A program made the translations under genes and the position numbers. Of a stretch of 64,000 bases of DNA, positions 54,601 to 64,000 are shown one piece after another. The stretch is from Methanobrevibacter millerae (GTDB taxonomy: Archaea; Methanobacteriota; Methanobacteria; Methanobacteriales; Methanobacteriaceae), in contig NZ_CP011266.1 in the NCBI RefSeq assembly GCF_001477655.1, forward strand, positions 1,038,001 through 1,102,000, read 5' to 3'. The notes under the pieces were generated by a model. The model had not been told where the DNA came from. It worked only from the letters and a program-made list of their open reading frames with translations, and did no database searches. Position 1 is the stretch's first letter, and each line of letters begins with the position of its first letter.

Positions 54601-57600
54601 CTAAAGGGCATGTGACACTAAATGTAAATGGTACACAATACTATGAATATGCAAATGGTACTGTGGCTAAATTCATTATTGGTGGCCTTGCAAGAGGATC
54701 ATATAATATTACAGCCGTTTATCAGGAAGGTCCATTATATAACACTGCAAATGCAACATCTTCATTTAATGTAAATTATGTTCGTGCATATGACTTTAAT
54801 GTATCCGCATCAGCAGACAATGACCTAAATGTATATGTTGATATATCCCTCCCTAGTGATATTGATGGAGATGTCTATGTTAACATAAATGGTACAAACT
54901 ATACTGCATCAATGAGTAAAGGAAAGGATATTGTAACAATTCCTGGTCTTTTGGGCGGAAGTTATAATGGTACCGTTTATATTGTAAACGACAGTAAATA
55001 TTTAAGTTCAAATAGAACATTCACTGTTAACCTGATAAGGAACACTCCTACCATCACTGTTGATTATAACAGTACAATTTATGTTGATGATGATGCTATA
55101 ATTAAGGTAACAACTGACAGTGATGCAACAGGAAATATTACAATTACAATAAACAATACAAATTACACTAAAGAGATTGAAAATGGTGTAGCCACATTCA
55201 ATATCACAGGTTTATCATGGAATAACTACCGCTTTAATGTAACTTATTCAGGTGATAGAAAATACTCTTCCGATATAAAGGATTATCCATTGAATGTAAT
55301 CAGAATTTCTAATTATTATGCCGAACTCTATGCTGCAGATATTTATGTGGGAGACAATGCAACAATTGTTGTTAAAATTGAAGAAGATGCAACCGGTAAT
55401 GTTACAATTATCATTAATGGAACAACTCATATTTTCAAAGTAGAAAATGGATATGGATCTGTAAATGTCACTGGTTTGCTTTCCGGAAATCATATAATTG
55501 ATGCAACTTATGCTGGTGATAATAAATATGAACCTCGTCATGGTGTATTTGAAGAGTTCCATGTAAGAAAAATCTCCGATTATGAGTTCACTCCATCTGG
55601 TGAGACAAATCAAAGCAATGCGAACATAACAGTTTCCCTACCGGATGATGCTACAGGTTATGTTAATATTACTGTTAACGGCATAACCTATCCAGATATT
55701 GTTGTTGAAAATGGTCAAGCTAATTTAACCGTACCGGGCTTGGAACCTGGTAGGGAATATCCGGTAAAAGTTGATTATGGGGGTAATGAAAAATATGAAC
55801 AAATTTCCAAAAATATCACTTTAAACAGTCATAAGACTTTGGACTATAATTTCACTGTTGAAGGTGATACAATATATGTTGGTGATGTTGCTTATTTGAA
55901 AATATATCTTCCTGAAGCAAATACCACAGATAAAGTAAGTATAAAACTTGAAGATAATGATCCAATAGAAGTACTTGTTGGTAATGGTACTATTATTCGT
56001 CCTGTTAGTGGTCTGGCTGAAGGAAAATATTTTATTTTGGTAGAATATTTGGGTAATGAAAAATTTGAAGCTTCTTCAAAATCTACTGAAATTTTTGTAT
56101 CTAAGATAACTCAATATAAATTTGATATTGTAACAAATAGTCCTAATGTCGGAGAAAATTTAACAATTAATATTACTTTGCCTGATGATGCTAAAGGAAA
56201 TGTTACTGTACGCATCAATGAAGAAAATTACACTGCAAATATTACAAACGGTACAGTATACTTTGAAATTCCTAATTTGGCTTATGGAAAATATGACTTT
56301 ACAGCATATTATGTCGGTGATGATAAATATCATGATTCCCATAGAACTTCTGAAGCATTTGTAACTAAAGTTTATCCATATCAATTTGATGTAACTCCTG
56401 TTGATATTTATGTTGGAGAAAATGAAACCATTAAAATTGTTTTACCAAATGATGTCAATGGAAATGTAACTATTACAATTGATAACACTGAATATACTAA
56501 TAATATTGTCAATGTTGTTAATGGAACTGGATGGTTTAATGTAACAGGATTAAAAGAAGGAGTATACTCCCTATCCGTAAGTCTCAAAAATGATATTAAA
56601 TATCGAGATAATGCAGTTGCCTCCAGCTTTAAAGTTTCTCCTATTGAAGATTACTTATTTGAGGTTACTGTAAGCAATCCAAATTATGTAAGGGATAATA
56701 TTACATTTACTGTAGAATTGCCTACAAACGCCAGTGGAAATGTAAGTGTTATTCTATTTGGAAATGAATATCAGGGAACTGTTGAAAATGGTGTGGCTGT
56801 TGTTAATATCACTGCTCCATATTACGGTACATTCCCATACAGTGTAAGTTTTGAAGAAAAAGGAAAATACACATTAAAAACTCAAACCGGAAGTGTTGTA
56901 ATTTCTAAATTAAATGTTGATTTAAATCCTGAATTTAAATCCCCTGTTCAAGTAGATGAAAATGTAACATTTAAAGTTCAATTACCTAAAGACGCCACCG
57001 GAACAATTAATGTAATTACCCGTATGGTAACATATTCAGTGGAATTAGTAAATGGATCAGCTAACATTACCGTTCCGGGATATCCTTTGGCACAATCATA
57101 TTCCCCATCCATTTCATATAGTGGGGATGACAGATATAATGCAAATTCAACACCGGTTAATCTTGTCGTAATCAAAGTGTCCGACTATAATTTAACTGTA
57201 AATGTATCAGACATTAATGTTGGTCAAGTTGAAGTGGTTAATATAACTCTTCCTGCTGATGCAACAGAAGATATATTGATTTACGGTAATTTCAGTGAAA
57301 GAACATATTCCCAGCATATTAATGATGGTAATGTATCATTCAACATTACAGATTTGGCTGCCGGAACTTATAACATCACTGTATTATACCAGGGATTTAA
57401 TAAGTATGAAAGCAAAAATGTGACAAAAACATTTACTGTGAGTAAAGTCAACTCTACGATAGCTATTGAACTTGTAGGTAGGACTATTGTTGTAAGTCTA
57501 CCTGATGATGCAACAGGAAATGTTTCAATTAGCATTGGAGATATTAATGAGAATGTGACTATTGTAAATGGTAAGGCTACTTTGGATATAAGTAATGTAT

Positions 57601-60600
57601 ATCCTAATGAATATGTGGTAACTGCAAGTTATGCAGGCGATGGAAAATACTTGGAAAATACTACATATAAAACAATCACCCTACCTAAAGTCACTGATTA
57701 TTTAATAAATGTAACAGTTTCAGACATTATTGTTGGTGAAAATGCAACTGTAATAGTAAACCTTCCAACCGATGCAAATGGATATGCAAACATAACAGTA
57801 AATAACACTTCATATAATAATATTGAAGTTAAAAAAGGCATTGCAAAATTAAACGTGTCCAAATTATCTGTTGGAGATTATCTTGTAAAAGTTAATTTTA
57901 CAGACAATAAATATGCATTAAATTACAATTCCACTACATTTAGAGTAAATAAGATTAAAACTATTTTAACTCCTGTTATAACTGTTGAAGGCAGAAATAT
58001 TACTGTTGTAGTAGGAATTACAGAAAATGCTACTGGAAATATAACAATTTATGTTGACAATGTTCCAAAGGATTGTGAAATTATAGATAATAAAGTTACA
58101 TTAACTTTAAATAATACAATGCCTGGAGATCACCTTATTAAAGCATATTATGATGGTGATGTAAATCATACTAGCGCAGAAACTTCTTTCTATGCTGTAA
58201 CTGTTAATAAAATATCTGATTATGATTTAATTATTGATTTAATTAATATTATTACTGTAATTGAAAATAATACTATTACAGTCACTTTTCCTGATGAAGC
58301 ATCTGGAAGAGTAACTTTCAATTATAATGAGGAATTCATAGATGCTGAAATCAATACAGATACACATACTGCTACAGTAACACTTCCGTGGTTAAAAGAA
58401 GGTCAATATGATGTATATATTTCATATTCCGATGCATTATATGATTATGTTGAAAACTCAACTTCATTTACAGTTGTTAAATTAAATACAACTATTGATG
58501 TTGAAGTCAATAACATTACTAAAGAGTTATCTGAAATAATTAATATTACATTAAATGAAACTGCTACCGGTGATTTATACATTAATGTGAATGGTACTGT
58601 TTATCAGGTAACTTTGGATGATGGTGGAAAAGCTAACTTGACATTAATTAATTTGGCTGATGGAAATTACACCGCTGTAGTTAGCTATAATGGGGATGAC
58701 TTCTTTAATGTTAATTCTACTACAGTTTACTTCACAGTAAGTAAAATGCCTCTAAACATCACTATTAATGCTTCAAATATTATTGTAGGTAATGTTTTAG
58801 CTATAAAATTCAACATGTCTAGAGAAATAACTGATTTAGTAACTGTTCAAGTTGGTGAAACAAATTATACAACCTTCGTATACAAGGGAAACGGTAGTTT
58901 GGATGTTTATAATCTGACTGTTGGAGATTATGATATTATAGTTTACTATGCTGGAAGCGAAGATTATTTGAATGTTTCAAACAAAACAAATATTTCCGTA
59001 ATAGGTAAAAAAGCATCAAGTATTAATGTAACAGTTGAGGATATAACTGTTGGGGAAAATATTACAGTTTATGTAAATGCTACTAAAGGTATAAACGGTT
59101 CTGTCTATGTGACAATAGGCGGTTTAGCTTACACCCGTAATCTTGTCGATGGAGAAGTTAATTTCACTGTTTCAAATTTAACCGCTCGTGACTATGTAAT
59201 TTCAGCATTCTTCATGGGTAATGATGAATTTGATTTATGTAATACTACATCAAACTTTACTGTTCACAAGAAAAACCCTACTCTTGACTTATCTGTATCT
59301 GATATAGATATTTCTCAATTAGTTAATGTTTCCGTTAAAGTACCTAAAGATGCAACAGGACATGTTTTAATAAACATTAACGGTACTGATTTCTATGCTG
59401 ATATCATTAACGGAACTGCAAATTACACAATTCGTCCTTCTAATACAGGATATTTTGTAGTTAATGCAACTTACTTGGGTGATGATAATTATCTAAGCAA
59501 TATTACAAACGGATCTTATACCGTATTTAAGATTGATACAGGTATCAATATAACGGGTAAAGACATATTCGTCGGTCAAAATGTTACATTCAATATTACT
59601 TTAGGCGTTAACATTACGGAAGTTGTAATAATTAATGTGGCTAGTGAAACTGACAAGACCGGTAAAAACTATACTACTTTCGTTGAAAATGGAAACGGTA
59701 CATATACCGTATTTGATTTGCCTGAAGGTGAATACACCGTAACTGTCTACTTCCCAGGTAACACTAAATATGCTGCTGTAAACAACACTACAAACATTAA
59801 AGTAAATGCTAAGAAATCTTCTCAAATAACTGTTGAAGTATCTAACATTACAGTGGATGAGGATGTTGTCGTTTATGTAAATGTTACTGAAGGAGCTACC
59901 GGAAATGTTACTATAGTTATAGCTGGTGATACATATACCAAATCTTTAAACAATTCTAAAGCTAACTTTACAATTTCCGGACTTATTGCCCGTGATTATC
60001 ATATAACTGCATACTATCTTGGTGATGATTATTATTTAGATAGTGATTCAACAGCAGAATTTAGTGTAAATAAAAAACCTACATCAATTAATGCTACTGC
60101 TAAAGATATTTACTCCGGTGAATCAACTGTAATTAGTGTAAATATCACTGCTGGAGCAACTGGTGTTGTTTTAATTGATATTAACGGAACTAAATATTAT
60201 GCTAACATCACTAATGGTAAGGCTGACATATCCATTCATAATTTGGCTGTGGGAAAATACAATGTTACTCTAACTTATCCTGGTGATGATAAATTCAATT
60301 CAACTGAAGCAAAAACTAATTTCACTGTAAGCAAATTAACTCCAACAATTACTATTGACCTGCCTGGTGGAAATGATTATGCATTTGGCGATGCAGTTAC
60401 CATTCATATGACAGGTCCTAATAACGTAACTGGTGTTGTATATGTCACTGTTGAAATTGGTAATAATGTTAAAGTATACACTGCTTATATAAATAATGGT
60501 GAAGGTAATTTAACTATTGTCAAACCTGATTTTGGCATATATAATGTCTCTGCCCAATATCAGGAAAATTACATGTATTATTCAAATAAATCCAATAACT

Positions 60601-63600
60601 TGACTTTTGAAGTTTATGCAAGTGAGGGCAATCTTGATGTTCACACTGAAAAAATCAATGTTGGCGAAACTGAAAATATTGAAGTTATATTAAAAGGAAA
60701 TCATGCTGGAAACGTGACAATTTACATAGAGGGAGTTCCAACTAATGCATCATTCACTTATGATGTAGATAAAAATATTAGTAAAGCAGTTGTATCTCTA
60801 AAAGATTTATCATCAGGTGTTTATAATGTTAAAGCGACATATATTGAAACGGTTGATGGTAGGACATTATTCTATGAAGGAACTAGTGTATTTACAGTAT
60901 CAAAAATTGATTCTTCAATTTCAATTAATCCGATTAAAGACATTAAAGTTGGTGAAAATGTAACTATTGAATTTAATGTTTTACCTTCTGGTGTAAATGG
61001 TACTATTGATGTTTATGTTAACGGTAAGCATTATTCCGTAAATGTAACTAATCCTAAATTGACTATTTCCGGTTTGGGTGAAGGCATTATTCCGGTACGT
61101 GCAGTCTATAATGGTGATGACAAATATTTATCATCCACTAATGAAACTAACTTTACAGTCTACAAAAACTCTGTAACTCCTAAAATCGATGTAAATAATA
61201 TTCAAATCAATGAAACTGTTAATATTACAGTAACTTTACCTGAAGATGCTACCGGATATGTTTTGATTAACATCAATGGAACACATTTCTATGCGGATGT
61301 TATTAATGGTACCGCTAAATATATTATTCCTTCTACTAAATCAGGCACATTTTCCGTGAATGCAACATATTTGGGTGATGATAAGTATTACAGTAATTCC
61401 ACAACAGATTCATATGTAGTATCTAAACTCAAAATTGATATCACTGTTCAAGGTAATGACATCCCATTCGGCAGTGATGAAGAATTAACAATTACAGCTT
61501 CACAAAACTTAACCCATGTTATAATCCTTGAAGTTGATGGTAAAAATTACACATCCTTTGTTAAAGAGGGTAAAGGTAATTTCACTCTTAGGAATTTAAC
61601 TGCTGGTTTACACAATGTAACTGTTTACTTTGAAGGTGATTTAAGATATGATGCAGCACAAAATGATACCACATTCACTGTTGAATCAAGATCTGAATCA
61701 GATATTAATATAAATGTAAATAGTATTGTTATCGGTGATGATGTGGTGATTTATGCAAATGTTACTCCTGGTGCTACAGGCAGCGTTACAATTGTAGTGG
61801 CTGGTGATGCATATACCAAACCGTTGACTGGCGATAAAGTTAATTTCACATTATCCTCTTTATCTGCTCGTGATTACCATGTGACTGCATATTATTTCGG
61901 TGATAATAAGTACTTGCCAAGCAACACTACTGGAAAATTCACTGTTTATAAAAAGAACGCTGAATTAGGCCACAGTGTAACAAACACTACTGTTGGCAAT
62001 GTGGAATTTATAAATATTACATTACCAAAAGATGCTACAGGTTATGTCTTGTTGACTGTTGACGGTGCTCATTACTATGCAGATGTCATTGATGGTGTAG
62101 CTAAGTTTAATGTAACCGGTCTGCTTGTAGATGAGCATGACGTGAATGTTACTTATATGGGTGATAATAATTACAACATTTCATCAACTTCATTTAAAGT
62201 AAACATATCCAAAATCACAACATTAATAGAGATAGCTGGTGAAAACATTATTGTTGGCCAGGGCATTACATTAATCATAAAAACGTCTGAAGATATTTCT
62301 GACTTGGTAACTATTAATATTGGCAATAATAACTACACAACATTCATAAGTAAAGGTAAAGGTAATTTGACAGTTTATGATTTGAATGTTGGTAAGTATA
62401 CAGCTACTGTTTATTATAATGGTGATGATACTTATAATAAAGCTGAAAATAAAACTTCATTTGAAGTAACCAATAAAAAAGCTTCAAATGTATCAATATC
62501 TGTTAATAATATTGTTGTAGGTCAAGATGAAATCATTACCGTTAGGGTTACTGCCGGAGCTACAGGTAATGTAACTATTGTAATTAGAGGAAGGGGGTAT
62601 GTTGAAACATTAAATAATGGTGTGGCAAGATTCACTATTTCTGATTTATCCGCAAGGGATTATGAAGTTACAGCTATTTACAATGGTGATGAAAATTATT
62701 TGGCAAGTCAAAACACTGCTAAATTCACTGTAAGCAAATTAAATCTTGATGTTATTGTAACTGCTCAAAATATTACTGCAGGCAGCACTGAAAACATAGA
62801 AATTAATTTATCCGAAAACGAAAATGGTATTGTTTTAGTCAATGTAGGTTCCAATGGATATTATGTGAATATTACGGATGGTAATGGAGTATTAATATTA
62901 AATCACTTAAATGCAGGTGATTTTAATGTTTCTGCTGTATTTTTAGGTGATGACAAGTATAATTCCCAATCAAATGTAACTTCATTCACTGTTAAACCTG
63001 TTACTGATGAGGATATTAAAATCAATGTTGATGATGAAAATAAAACTATCATTATTGAAGTGCCAGGAAATCAAACAGGTAATGTGACTGTTATTATTGA
63101 TGGTAAAAACGTAACCGGAGAAGTTATTAATAATACTATTGTTGTTAACATTACTGATTTACTTCCGGGAAATCACACAATTGAAGTCATCTACGGTGAT
63201 AAAAACTACACTGTCTATGAGAATACAACTGATATTGTAATTCCAAAAGTCGATGATTATCCATTTGATGTGGATGTTGCTGTTGATGGCAATAATGTGG
63301 AATTTTCTGTAAATCTGCCAAAAGATACTAATGGTGTTGTTTTAGTTGATGTTGATGGTAAAGGTTACTACATGAATGTCACAAATGGTGCTGGTAAATT
63401 ACTATTAACTGACTTGAATAAGGGAACATATGATGTCGGTATTAAATATCCTGGTGATAATAAATATGCTGAAGTTAAAAAATCCACTTCATTCACTATT
63501 GAAAGCGGACGTGCCACTCCTATTGATATTAATGCAGAAGATATTAATGTTGGAGATAATTTAACAGTCAAGGTTATTGTTCCTGGTGATGCTAAAGGTA

Positions 63601-64000
63601 ATGCTGTTGTTGAAATTAATGGTAAAACTTATACTTCTCCAATCAACAACGGTATAGCTGAATTCAATATTCCAGGTTTGAATGAAGGTAATTATACAAT
63701 TAAAGCAACATTTGCCGGTGATGCTAAATATCCTGCTAATTCCACTTCAACTACGGTTCAAGTATCTAAAGTGAAAGATTATCCAATGAATGTCACTGTT
63801 GATGGAAAAGATATTACAATCAACCTTCCGGAAGATGCTGAAGGAAACGTTACCGTAATCGTTGATGGCAAGAATTATACAGCTAAAGCCGAAAATGGTA
63901 CTGCAACCATTAAAGTGGATGATTTAAAACCAGGAAAACATAACATAACAGTAAGTTACGGTGATGAGAAATATTCACCTAAAACAAACACTTCTATTAT
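51645..64000 (+). CDS. Giant adhesin-like protein (beta-helix plus about forty Ig-like repeats), 3' end outside window
   Basis: One frame stays open to the window end (more than 4,100 codons; checked at several points). I place the start at the ATT at 51645, eight bases after GGGGGG, giving (M)IYKKFLILGLIITLFVSISSVSA, a typical signal peptide. No ATG, GTG or TTG fits there; the nearest is TTG at 51594, upstream of the ribosome binding site, and TTG 51669 inside the signal. Residues about 80-600 form a parallel beta-helix (GGAIYLS, GGAIYIH, GGAVYINK, GGGAVYVK). From about 53,460 on come Ig-like repeats of about 90 residues, each with Y.V.A.Y.GD.KY and N-linked glycosylation sites. Expected at the cell surface, for binding to other cells. 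The wall anchor, if any, is outside the window. Confidence 0.85.
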   Translation, partial: MIYKKFLILGLIITLFVSISSVSAIDSQQSDNLTLLSHEKQVIEIPNNNIRTNENITLPEDNAVLGVSNSDDVLGGTRQDLSNKISSASSGSTVYLDDDYLFTTGSQSSSGIYIYSNDLVIDGDGHTIDANGLGRIFNVPSYISNITFKNIVFKNAYYNSNGAAINFLGANLTIINCTFDNNTARSSRGGAIFVNYYEGSVTNIINSSFNKNNAGSDGGAIYLSNPNNQQHSCYLNIEGCNFTENSDTGSLGGGAIYIHRSYETTIRSSKFIRNTALGEGGAIRYSGTTSIYDSEFYENSASHGGALCYGQAVDLKLENIIFVNNSASNQGGSMKVRFIEANNITIINSTANSGGAIFSRSGTAEIQNSRIINASATQGGSIFIHNEVSTFLGSNLDISNTQAVQGGAIYSDIGGTMNIVDSSIDNASANYGGAVYINKGKATISSSTIENSTATLGGGAVYVKSNNVEIKNSLIKNNTAPIGGGVYWNGNNGKISETDFVDNSGENGSSIYWAADNGIVEKSTFNDNNVTTGSIHWHGDNGQIVDNKLLSDKGIYLCEHSSNATLKQNTELAPEGGNYSVYIGNTSTANLIENNFNNLINNNGKILTQVYITSLDNITVISGNDSMIIYTSIVDDNGNYFDGIKNIVNVYDNQNLPTTYNGTHFISNIDNIKIGEHRVHAIGYDSNNFANITVKSGGILYLVLNLTVEQVNYGETVTITLDVVNTTYNDTVDIAVNDVHYNVTLINGTAVLVLHNLAPNTYDIVASFNEYNQSLSTDVEIKVVLRNSTINVTANNVYYGNVTTITVNTTNGTTGNVFLFVNNKMYTINLINSTGQYNLTNLAGGNYTVFAFYNGDVLFDSSYNETTFTVYKYNTPINITVNDIYAGQIATIDVKFPEDINGKAYVYVNDNEYVYYNKTSITIYESDLPAGNITVRVYHDGNEKYYENNTVTYFNVTKKNMTIIVQTADIMVGENATISVIIPADAKGHVTLNVNGTQYYEYANGTVAKFIIGGLARGSYNITAVYQEGPLYNTANATSSFNVNYVRAYDFNVSASADNDLNVYVDISLPSDIDGDVYVNINGTNYTASMSKGKDIVTIPGLLGGSYNGTVYIVNDSKYLSSNRTFTVNLIRNTPTITVDYNSTIYVDDDAIIKVTTDSDATGNITITINNTNYTKEIENGVATFNITGLSWNNYRFNVTYSGDRKYSSDIKDYPLNVIRISNYYAELYAADIYVGDNATIVVKIEEDATGNVTIIINGTTHIFKVENGYGSVNVTGLLSGNHIIDATYAGDNKYEPRHGVFEEFHVRKISDYEFTPSGETNQSNANITVSLPDDATGYVNITVNGITYPDIVVENGQANLTVPGLEPGREYPVKVDYGGNEKYEQISKNITLNSHKTLDYNFTVEGDTIYVGDVAYLKIYLPEANTTDKVSIKLEDNDPIEVLVGNGTIIRPVSGLAEGKYFILVEYLGNEKFEASSKSTEIFVSKITQYKFDIVTNSPNVGENLTINITLPDDAKGNVTVRINEENYTANITNGTVYFEIPNLAYGKYDFTAYYVGDDKYHDSHRTSEAFVTKVYPYQFDVTPVDIYVGENETIKIVLPNDVNGNVTITIDNTEYTNNIVNVVNGTGWFNVTGLKEGVYSLSVSLKNDIKYRDNAVASSFKVSPIEDYLFEVTVSNPNYVRDNITFTVELPTNASGNVSVILFGNEYQGTVENGVAVVNITAPYYGTFPYSVSFEEKGKYTLKTQTGSVVISKLNVDLNPEFKSPVQVDENVTFKVQLPKDATGTINVITRMVTYSVELVNGSANITVPGYPLAQSYSPSISYSGDDRYNANSTPVNLVVIKVSDYNLTVNVSDINVGQVEVVNITLPADATEDILIYGNFSERTYSQHINDGNVSFNITDLAAGTYNITVLYQGFNKYESKNVTKTFTVSKVNSTIAIELVGRTIVVSLPDDATGNVSISIGDINENVTIVNGKATLDISNVYPNEYVVTASYAGDGKYLENTTYKTITLPKVTDYLINVTVSDIIVGENATVIVNLPTDANGYANITVNNTSYNNIEVKKGIAKLNVSKLSVGDYLVKVNFTDNKYALNYNSTTFRVNKIKTILTPVITVEGRNITVVVGITENATGNITIYVDNVPKDCEIIDNKVTLTLNNTMPGDHLIKAYYDGDVNHTSAETSFYAVTVNKISDYDLIIDLINIITVIENNTITVTFPDEASGRVTFNYNEEFIDAEINTDTHTATVTLPWLKEGQYDVYISYSDALYDYVENSTSFTVVKLNTTIDVEVNNITKELSEIINITLNETATGDLYINVNGTVYQVTLDDGGKANLTLINLADGNYTAVVSYNGDDFFNVNSTTVYFTVSKMPLNITINASNIIVGNVLAIKFNMSREITDLVTVQVGETNYTTFVYKGNGSLDVYNLTVGDYDIIVYYAGSEDYLNVSNKTNISVIGKKASSINVTVEDITVGENITVYVNATKGINGSVYVTIGGLAYTRNLVDGEVNFTVSNLTARDYVISAFFMGNDEFDLCNTTSNFTVHKKNPTLDLSVSDIDISQLVNVSVKVPKDATGHVLININGTDFYADIINGTANYTIRPSNTGYFVVNATYLGDDNYLSNITNGSYTVFKIDTGINITGKDIFVGQNVTFNITLGVNITEVVIINVASETDKTGKNYTTFVENGNGTYTVFDLPEGEYTVTVYFPGNTKYAAVNNTTNIKVNAKKSSQITVEVSNITVDEDVVVYVNVTEGATGNVTIVIAGDTYTKSLNNSKANFTISGLIARDYHITAYYLGDDYYLDSDSTAEFSVNKKPTSINATAKDIYSGESTVISVNITAGATGVVLIDINGTKYYANITNGKADISIHNLAVGKYNVTLTYPGDDKFNSTEAKTNFTVSKLTPTITIDLPGGNDYAFGDAVTIHMTGPNNVTGVVYVTVEIGNNVKVYTAYINNGEGNLTIVKPDFGIYNVSAQYQENYMYYSNKSNNLTFEVYASEGNLDVHTEKINVGETENIEVILKGNHAGNVTIYIEGVPTNASFTYDVDKNISKAVVSLKDLSSGVYNVKATYIETVDGRTLFYEGTSVFTVSKIDSSISINPIKDIKVGENVTIEFNVLPSGVNGTIDVYVNGKHYSVNVTNPKLTISGLGEGIIPVRAVYNGDDKYLSSTNETNFTVYKNSVTPKIDVNNIQINETVNITVTLPEDATGYVLININGTHFYADVINGTAKYIIPSTKSGTFSVNATYLGDDKYYSNSTTDSYVVSKLKIDITVQGNDIPFGSDEELTITASQNLTHVIILEVDGKNYTSFVKEGKGNFTLRNLTAGLHNVTVYFEGDLRYDAAQNDTTFTVESRSESDININVNSIVIGDDVVIYANVTPGATGSVTIVVAGDAYTKPLTGDKVNFTLSSLSARDYHVTAYYFGDNKYLPSNTTGKFTVYKKNAELGHSVTNTTVGNVEFINITLPKDATGYVLLTVDGAHYYADVIDGVAKFNVTGLLVDEHDVNVTYMGDNNYNISSTSFKVNISKITTLIEIAGENIIVGQGITLIIKTSEDISDLVTINIGNNNYTTFISKGKGNLTVYDLNVGKYTATVYYNGDDTYNKAENKTSFEVTNKKASNVSISVNNIVVGQDEIITVRVTAGATGNVTIVIRGRGYVETLNNGVARFTISDLSARDYEVTAIYNGDENYLASQNTAKFTVSKLNLDVIVTAQNITAGSTENIEINLSENENGIVLVNVGSNGYYVNITDGNGVLILNHLNAGDFNVSAVFLGDDKYNSQSNVTSFTVKPVTDEDIKINVDDENKTIIIEVPGNQTGNVTVIIDGKNVTGEVINNTIVVNITDLLPGNHTIEVIYGDKNYTVYENTTDIVIPKVDDYPFDVDVAVDGNNVEFSVNLPKDTNGVVLVDVDGKGYYMNVTNGAGKLLLTDLNKGTYDVGIKYPGDNKYAEVKKSTSFTIESGRATPIDINAEDINVGDNLTVKVIVPGDAKGNAVVEINGKTYTSPINNGIAEFNIPGLNEGNYTIKATFAGDAKYPANSTSTTVQVSKVKDYPMNVTVDGKDITINLPEDAEGNVTVIVDGKNYTAKAENGTATIKVDDLKPGKHNITVSYGDEKYSPKTNTSI
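51900..53450 (+). repeat. Beta-helix repeat region of the giant adhesin
   Basis: About 500 residues of irregular 20-30-residue turns built around GGAI/GGAV followed by NSTF- or NSSF-like strands (for example NCTFDNNTA, NSSFNKNNAGSDGGAIYLS). This is the pattern of right-handed parallel beta-helices (polymorphic outer membrane/pectate-lyase type). The same fold begins the smaller adhesin at 33308. Confidence 0.75.
53460..64000 (+). repeat. Tandem Ig-like repeat array of the giant adhesin
   Basis: Roughly forty units of about 260-270 bases. Early units are joined by linkers of the form K[IV]xDYxF (for example KISDYEF, KVYPYQF, KVSDYNL). Units after about 58,740 are of another type and group in threes. 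The last two or three units before the window end return to the early type (KVDDYPFDV, KVKDYPMNV). DNA identity between units is modest except in short motifs, so the array is not a recent tandem duplication. Confidence 0.75.

Noticed and set aside
54402-59825. Several minus-strand open frames of 65-120 codons within the giant adhesin
   Set aside because: They are shadows of the repeat coding sequence, have no ribosome binding sites, and their translations mirror the repeat pattern.
53460-64000. Regular repeats considered as a CRISPR array or satellite DNA
   Set aside because: The period of about 265 bases is in frame, the units code for Ig-like domains, and DNA identity between units is low. 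No short identical direct repeats with unique spacers occur.

Overview
The window looks like chromosome of a gut- or rumen-type hydrogenotrophic methanogen of the order Methanobacteriales, most probably Methanobrevibacter. The reasons are its AT-rich DNA, GTGAT/GGTGAT ribosome binding sites, methanogen-only genes (heterodisulfide reductase hdrABC, comA for coenzyme M, mtxX, cyclic 2,3-diphosphoglycerate synthetase, DUF1890/DUF1894, UPF0058), a Mur-type ligase fitting a pseudomurein cell wall, and very large adhesin-like proteins built from beta-helix and Ig-like repeats. The species cannot be settled from sequence alone. These identifications come from motifs and remembered family sequences; no database search was run.

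Layout. 1-16.4 kb is rich in DNA repair: herA (cut by the window edge), mre11, rad50, a convergent TIR-like gene, then wall/envelope genes (Mur ligase, a VanW-like anchored protein, a nucleotidyltransferase), DUF169, a UvrD-type helicase with a partner Fe-S nuclease, and an MrfA-like helicase fused to TPR repeats. 16.4-19.8 kb holds a ferredoxin-type aldo/keto reductase, hypA-hypB and a DUF354 protein. 20.4-24 kb is a self-contained regulator/DUF4013/ABC-transporter region with a probable autoregulatory operator.

24-28.2 kb is a mobile-element island: an apparently complete group II intron (maturase, domain V, matching EBS1/IBS1), a tnpB element, an orphan tnpB-type tail hairpin and a frameshifted zinc-ribbon gene. 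28.3-35.8 kb carries tRNA-Ala, a polytopic membrane protein, the DUF1890-DUF1894-methionine synthase operon, an OYE-like flavoenzyme, two GNAT acetyltransferases and a complete adhesin. 35.8-45.5 kb has amt-glnK behind a textbook NrpR operator, cobM, two pilin-like proteins, TatD, the cis-prenyltransferase for the wall lipid carrier, mtxX, cyclic-DPG synthetase and an ApbE-like UPF0280 gene.

45.6-51.5 kb is the most striking unit: comA, a DUF39-ferredoxin protein (ComF/methanogenesis marker 16 type), hdrC, hdrB and hdrA in one tight operon. This Hdr set is unusual. HdrA has a C-terminal MvhD-like domain with every cysteine lost, and HdrB has lost one ligand of its second CCG motif. I infer a dedicated redox complex linked to coenzyme M synthesis rather than the standard hydrogenase-coupled heterodisulfide reductase. 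From 51.6 kb to the window end one open frame of more than 4,100 codons encodes a giant adhesin. It has no ATG, GTG or TTG at the expected position and shows a higher-order three-domain repeat.
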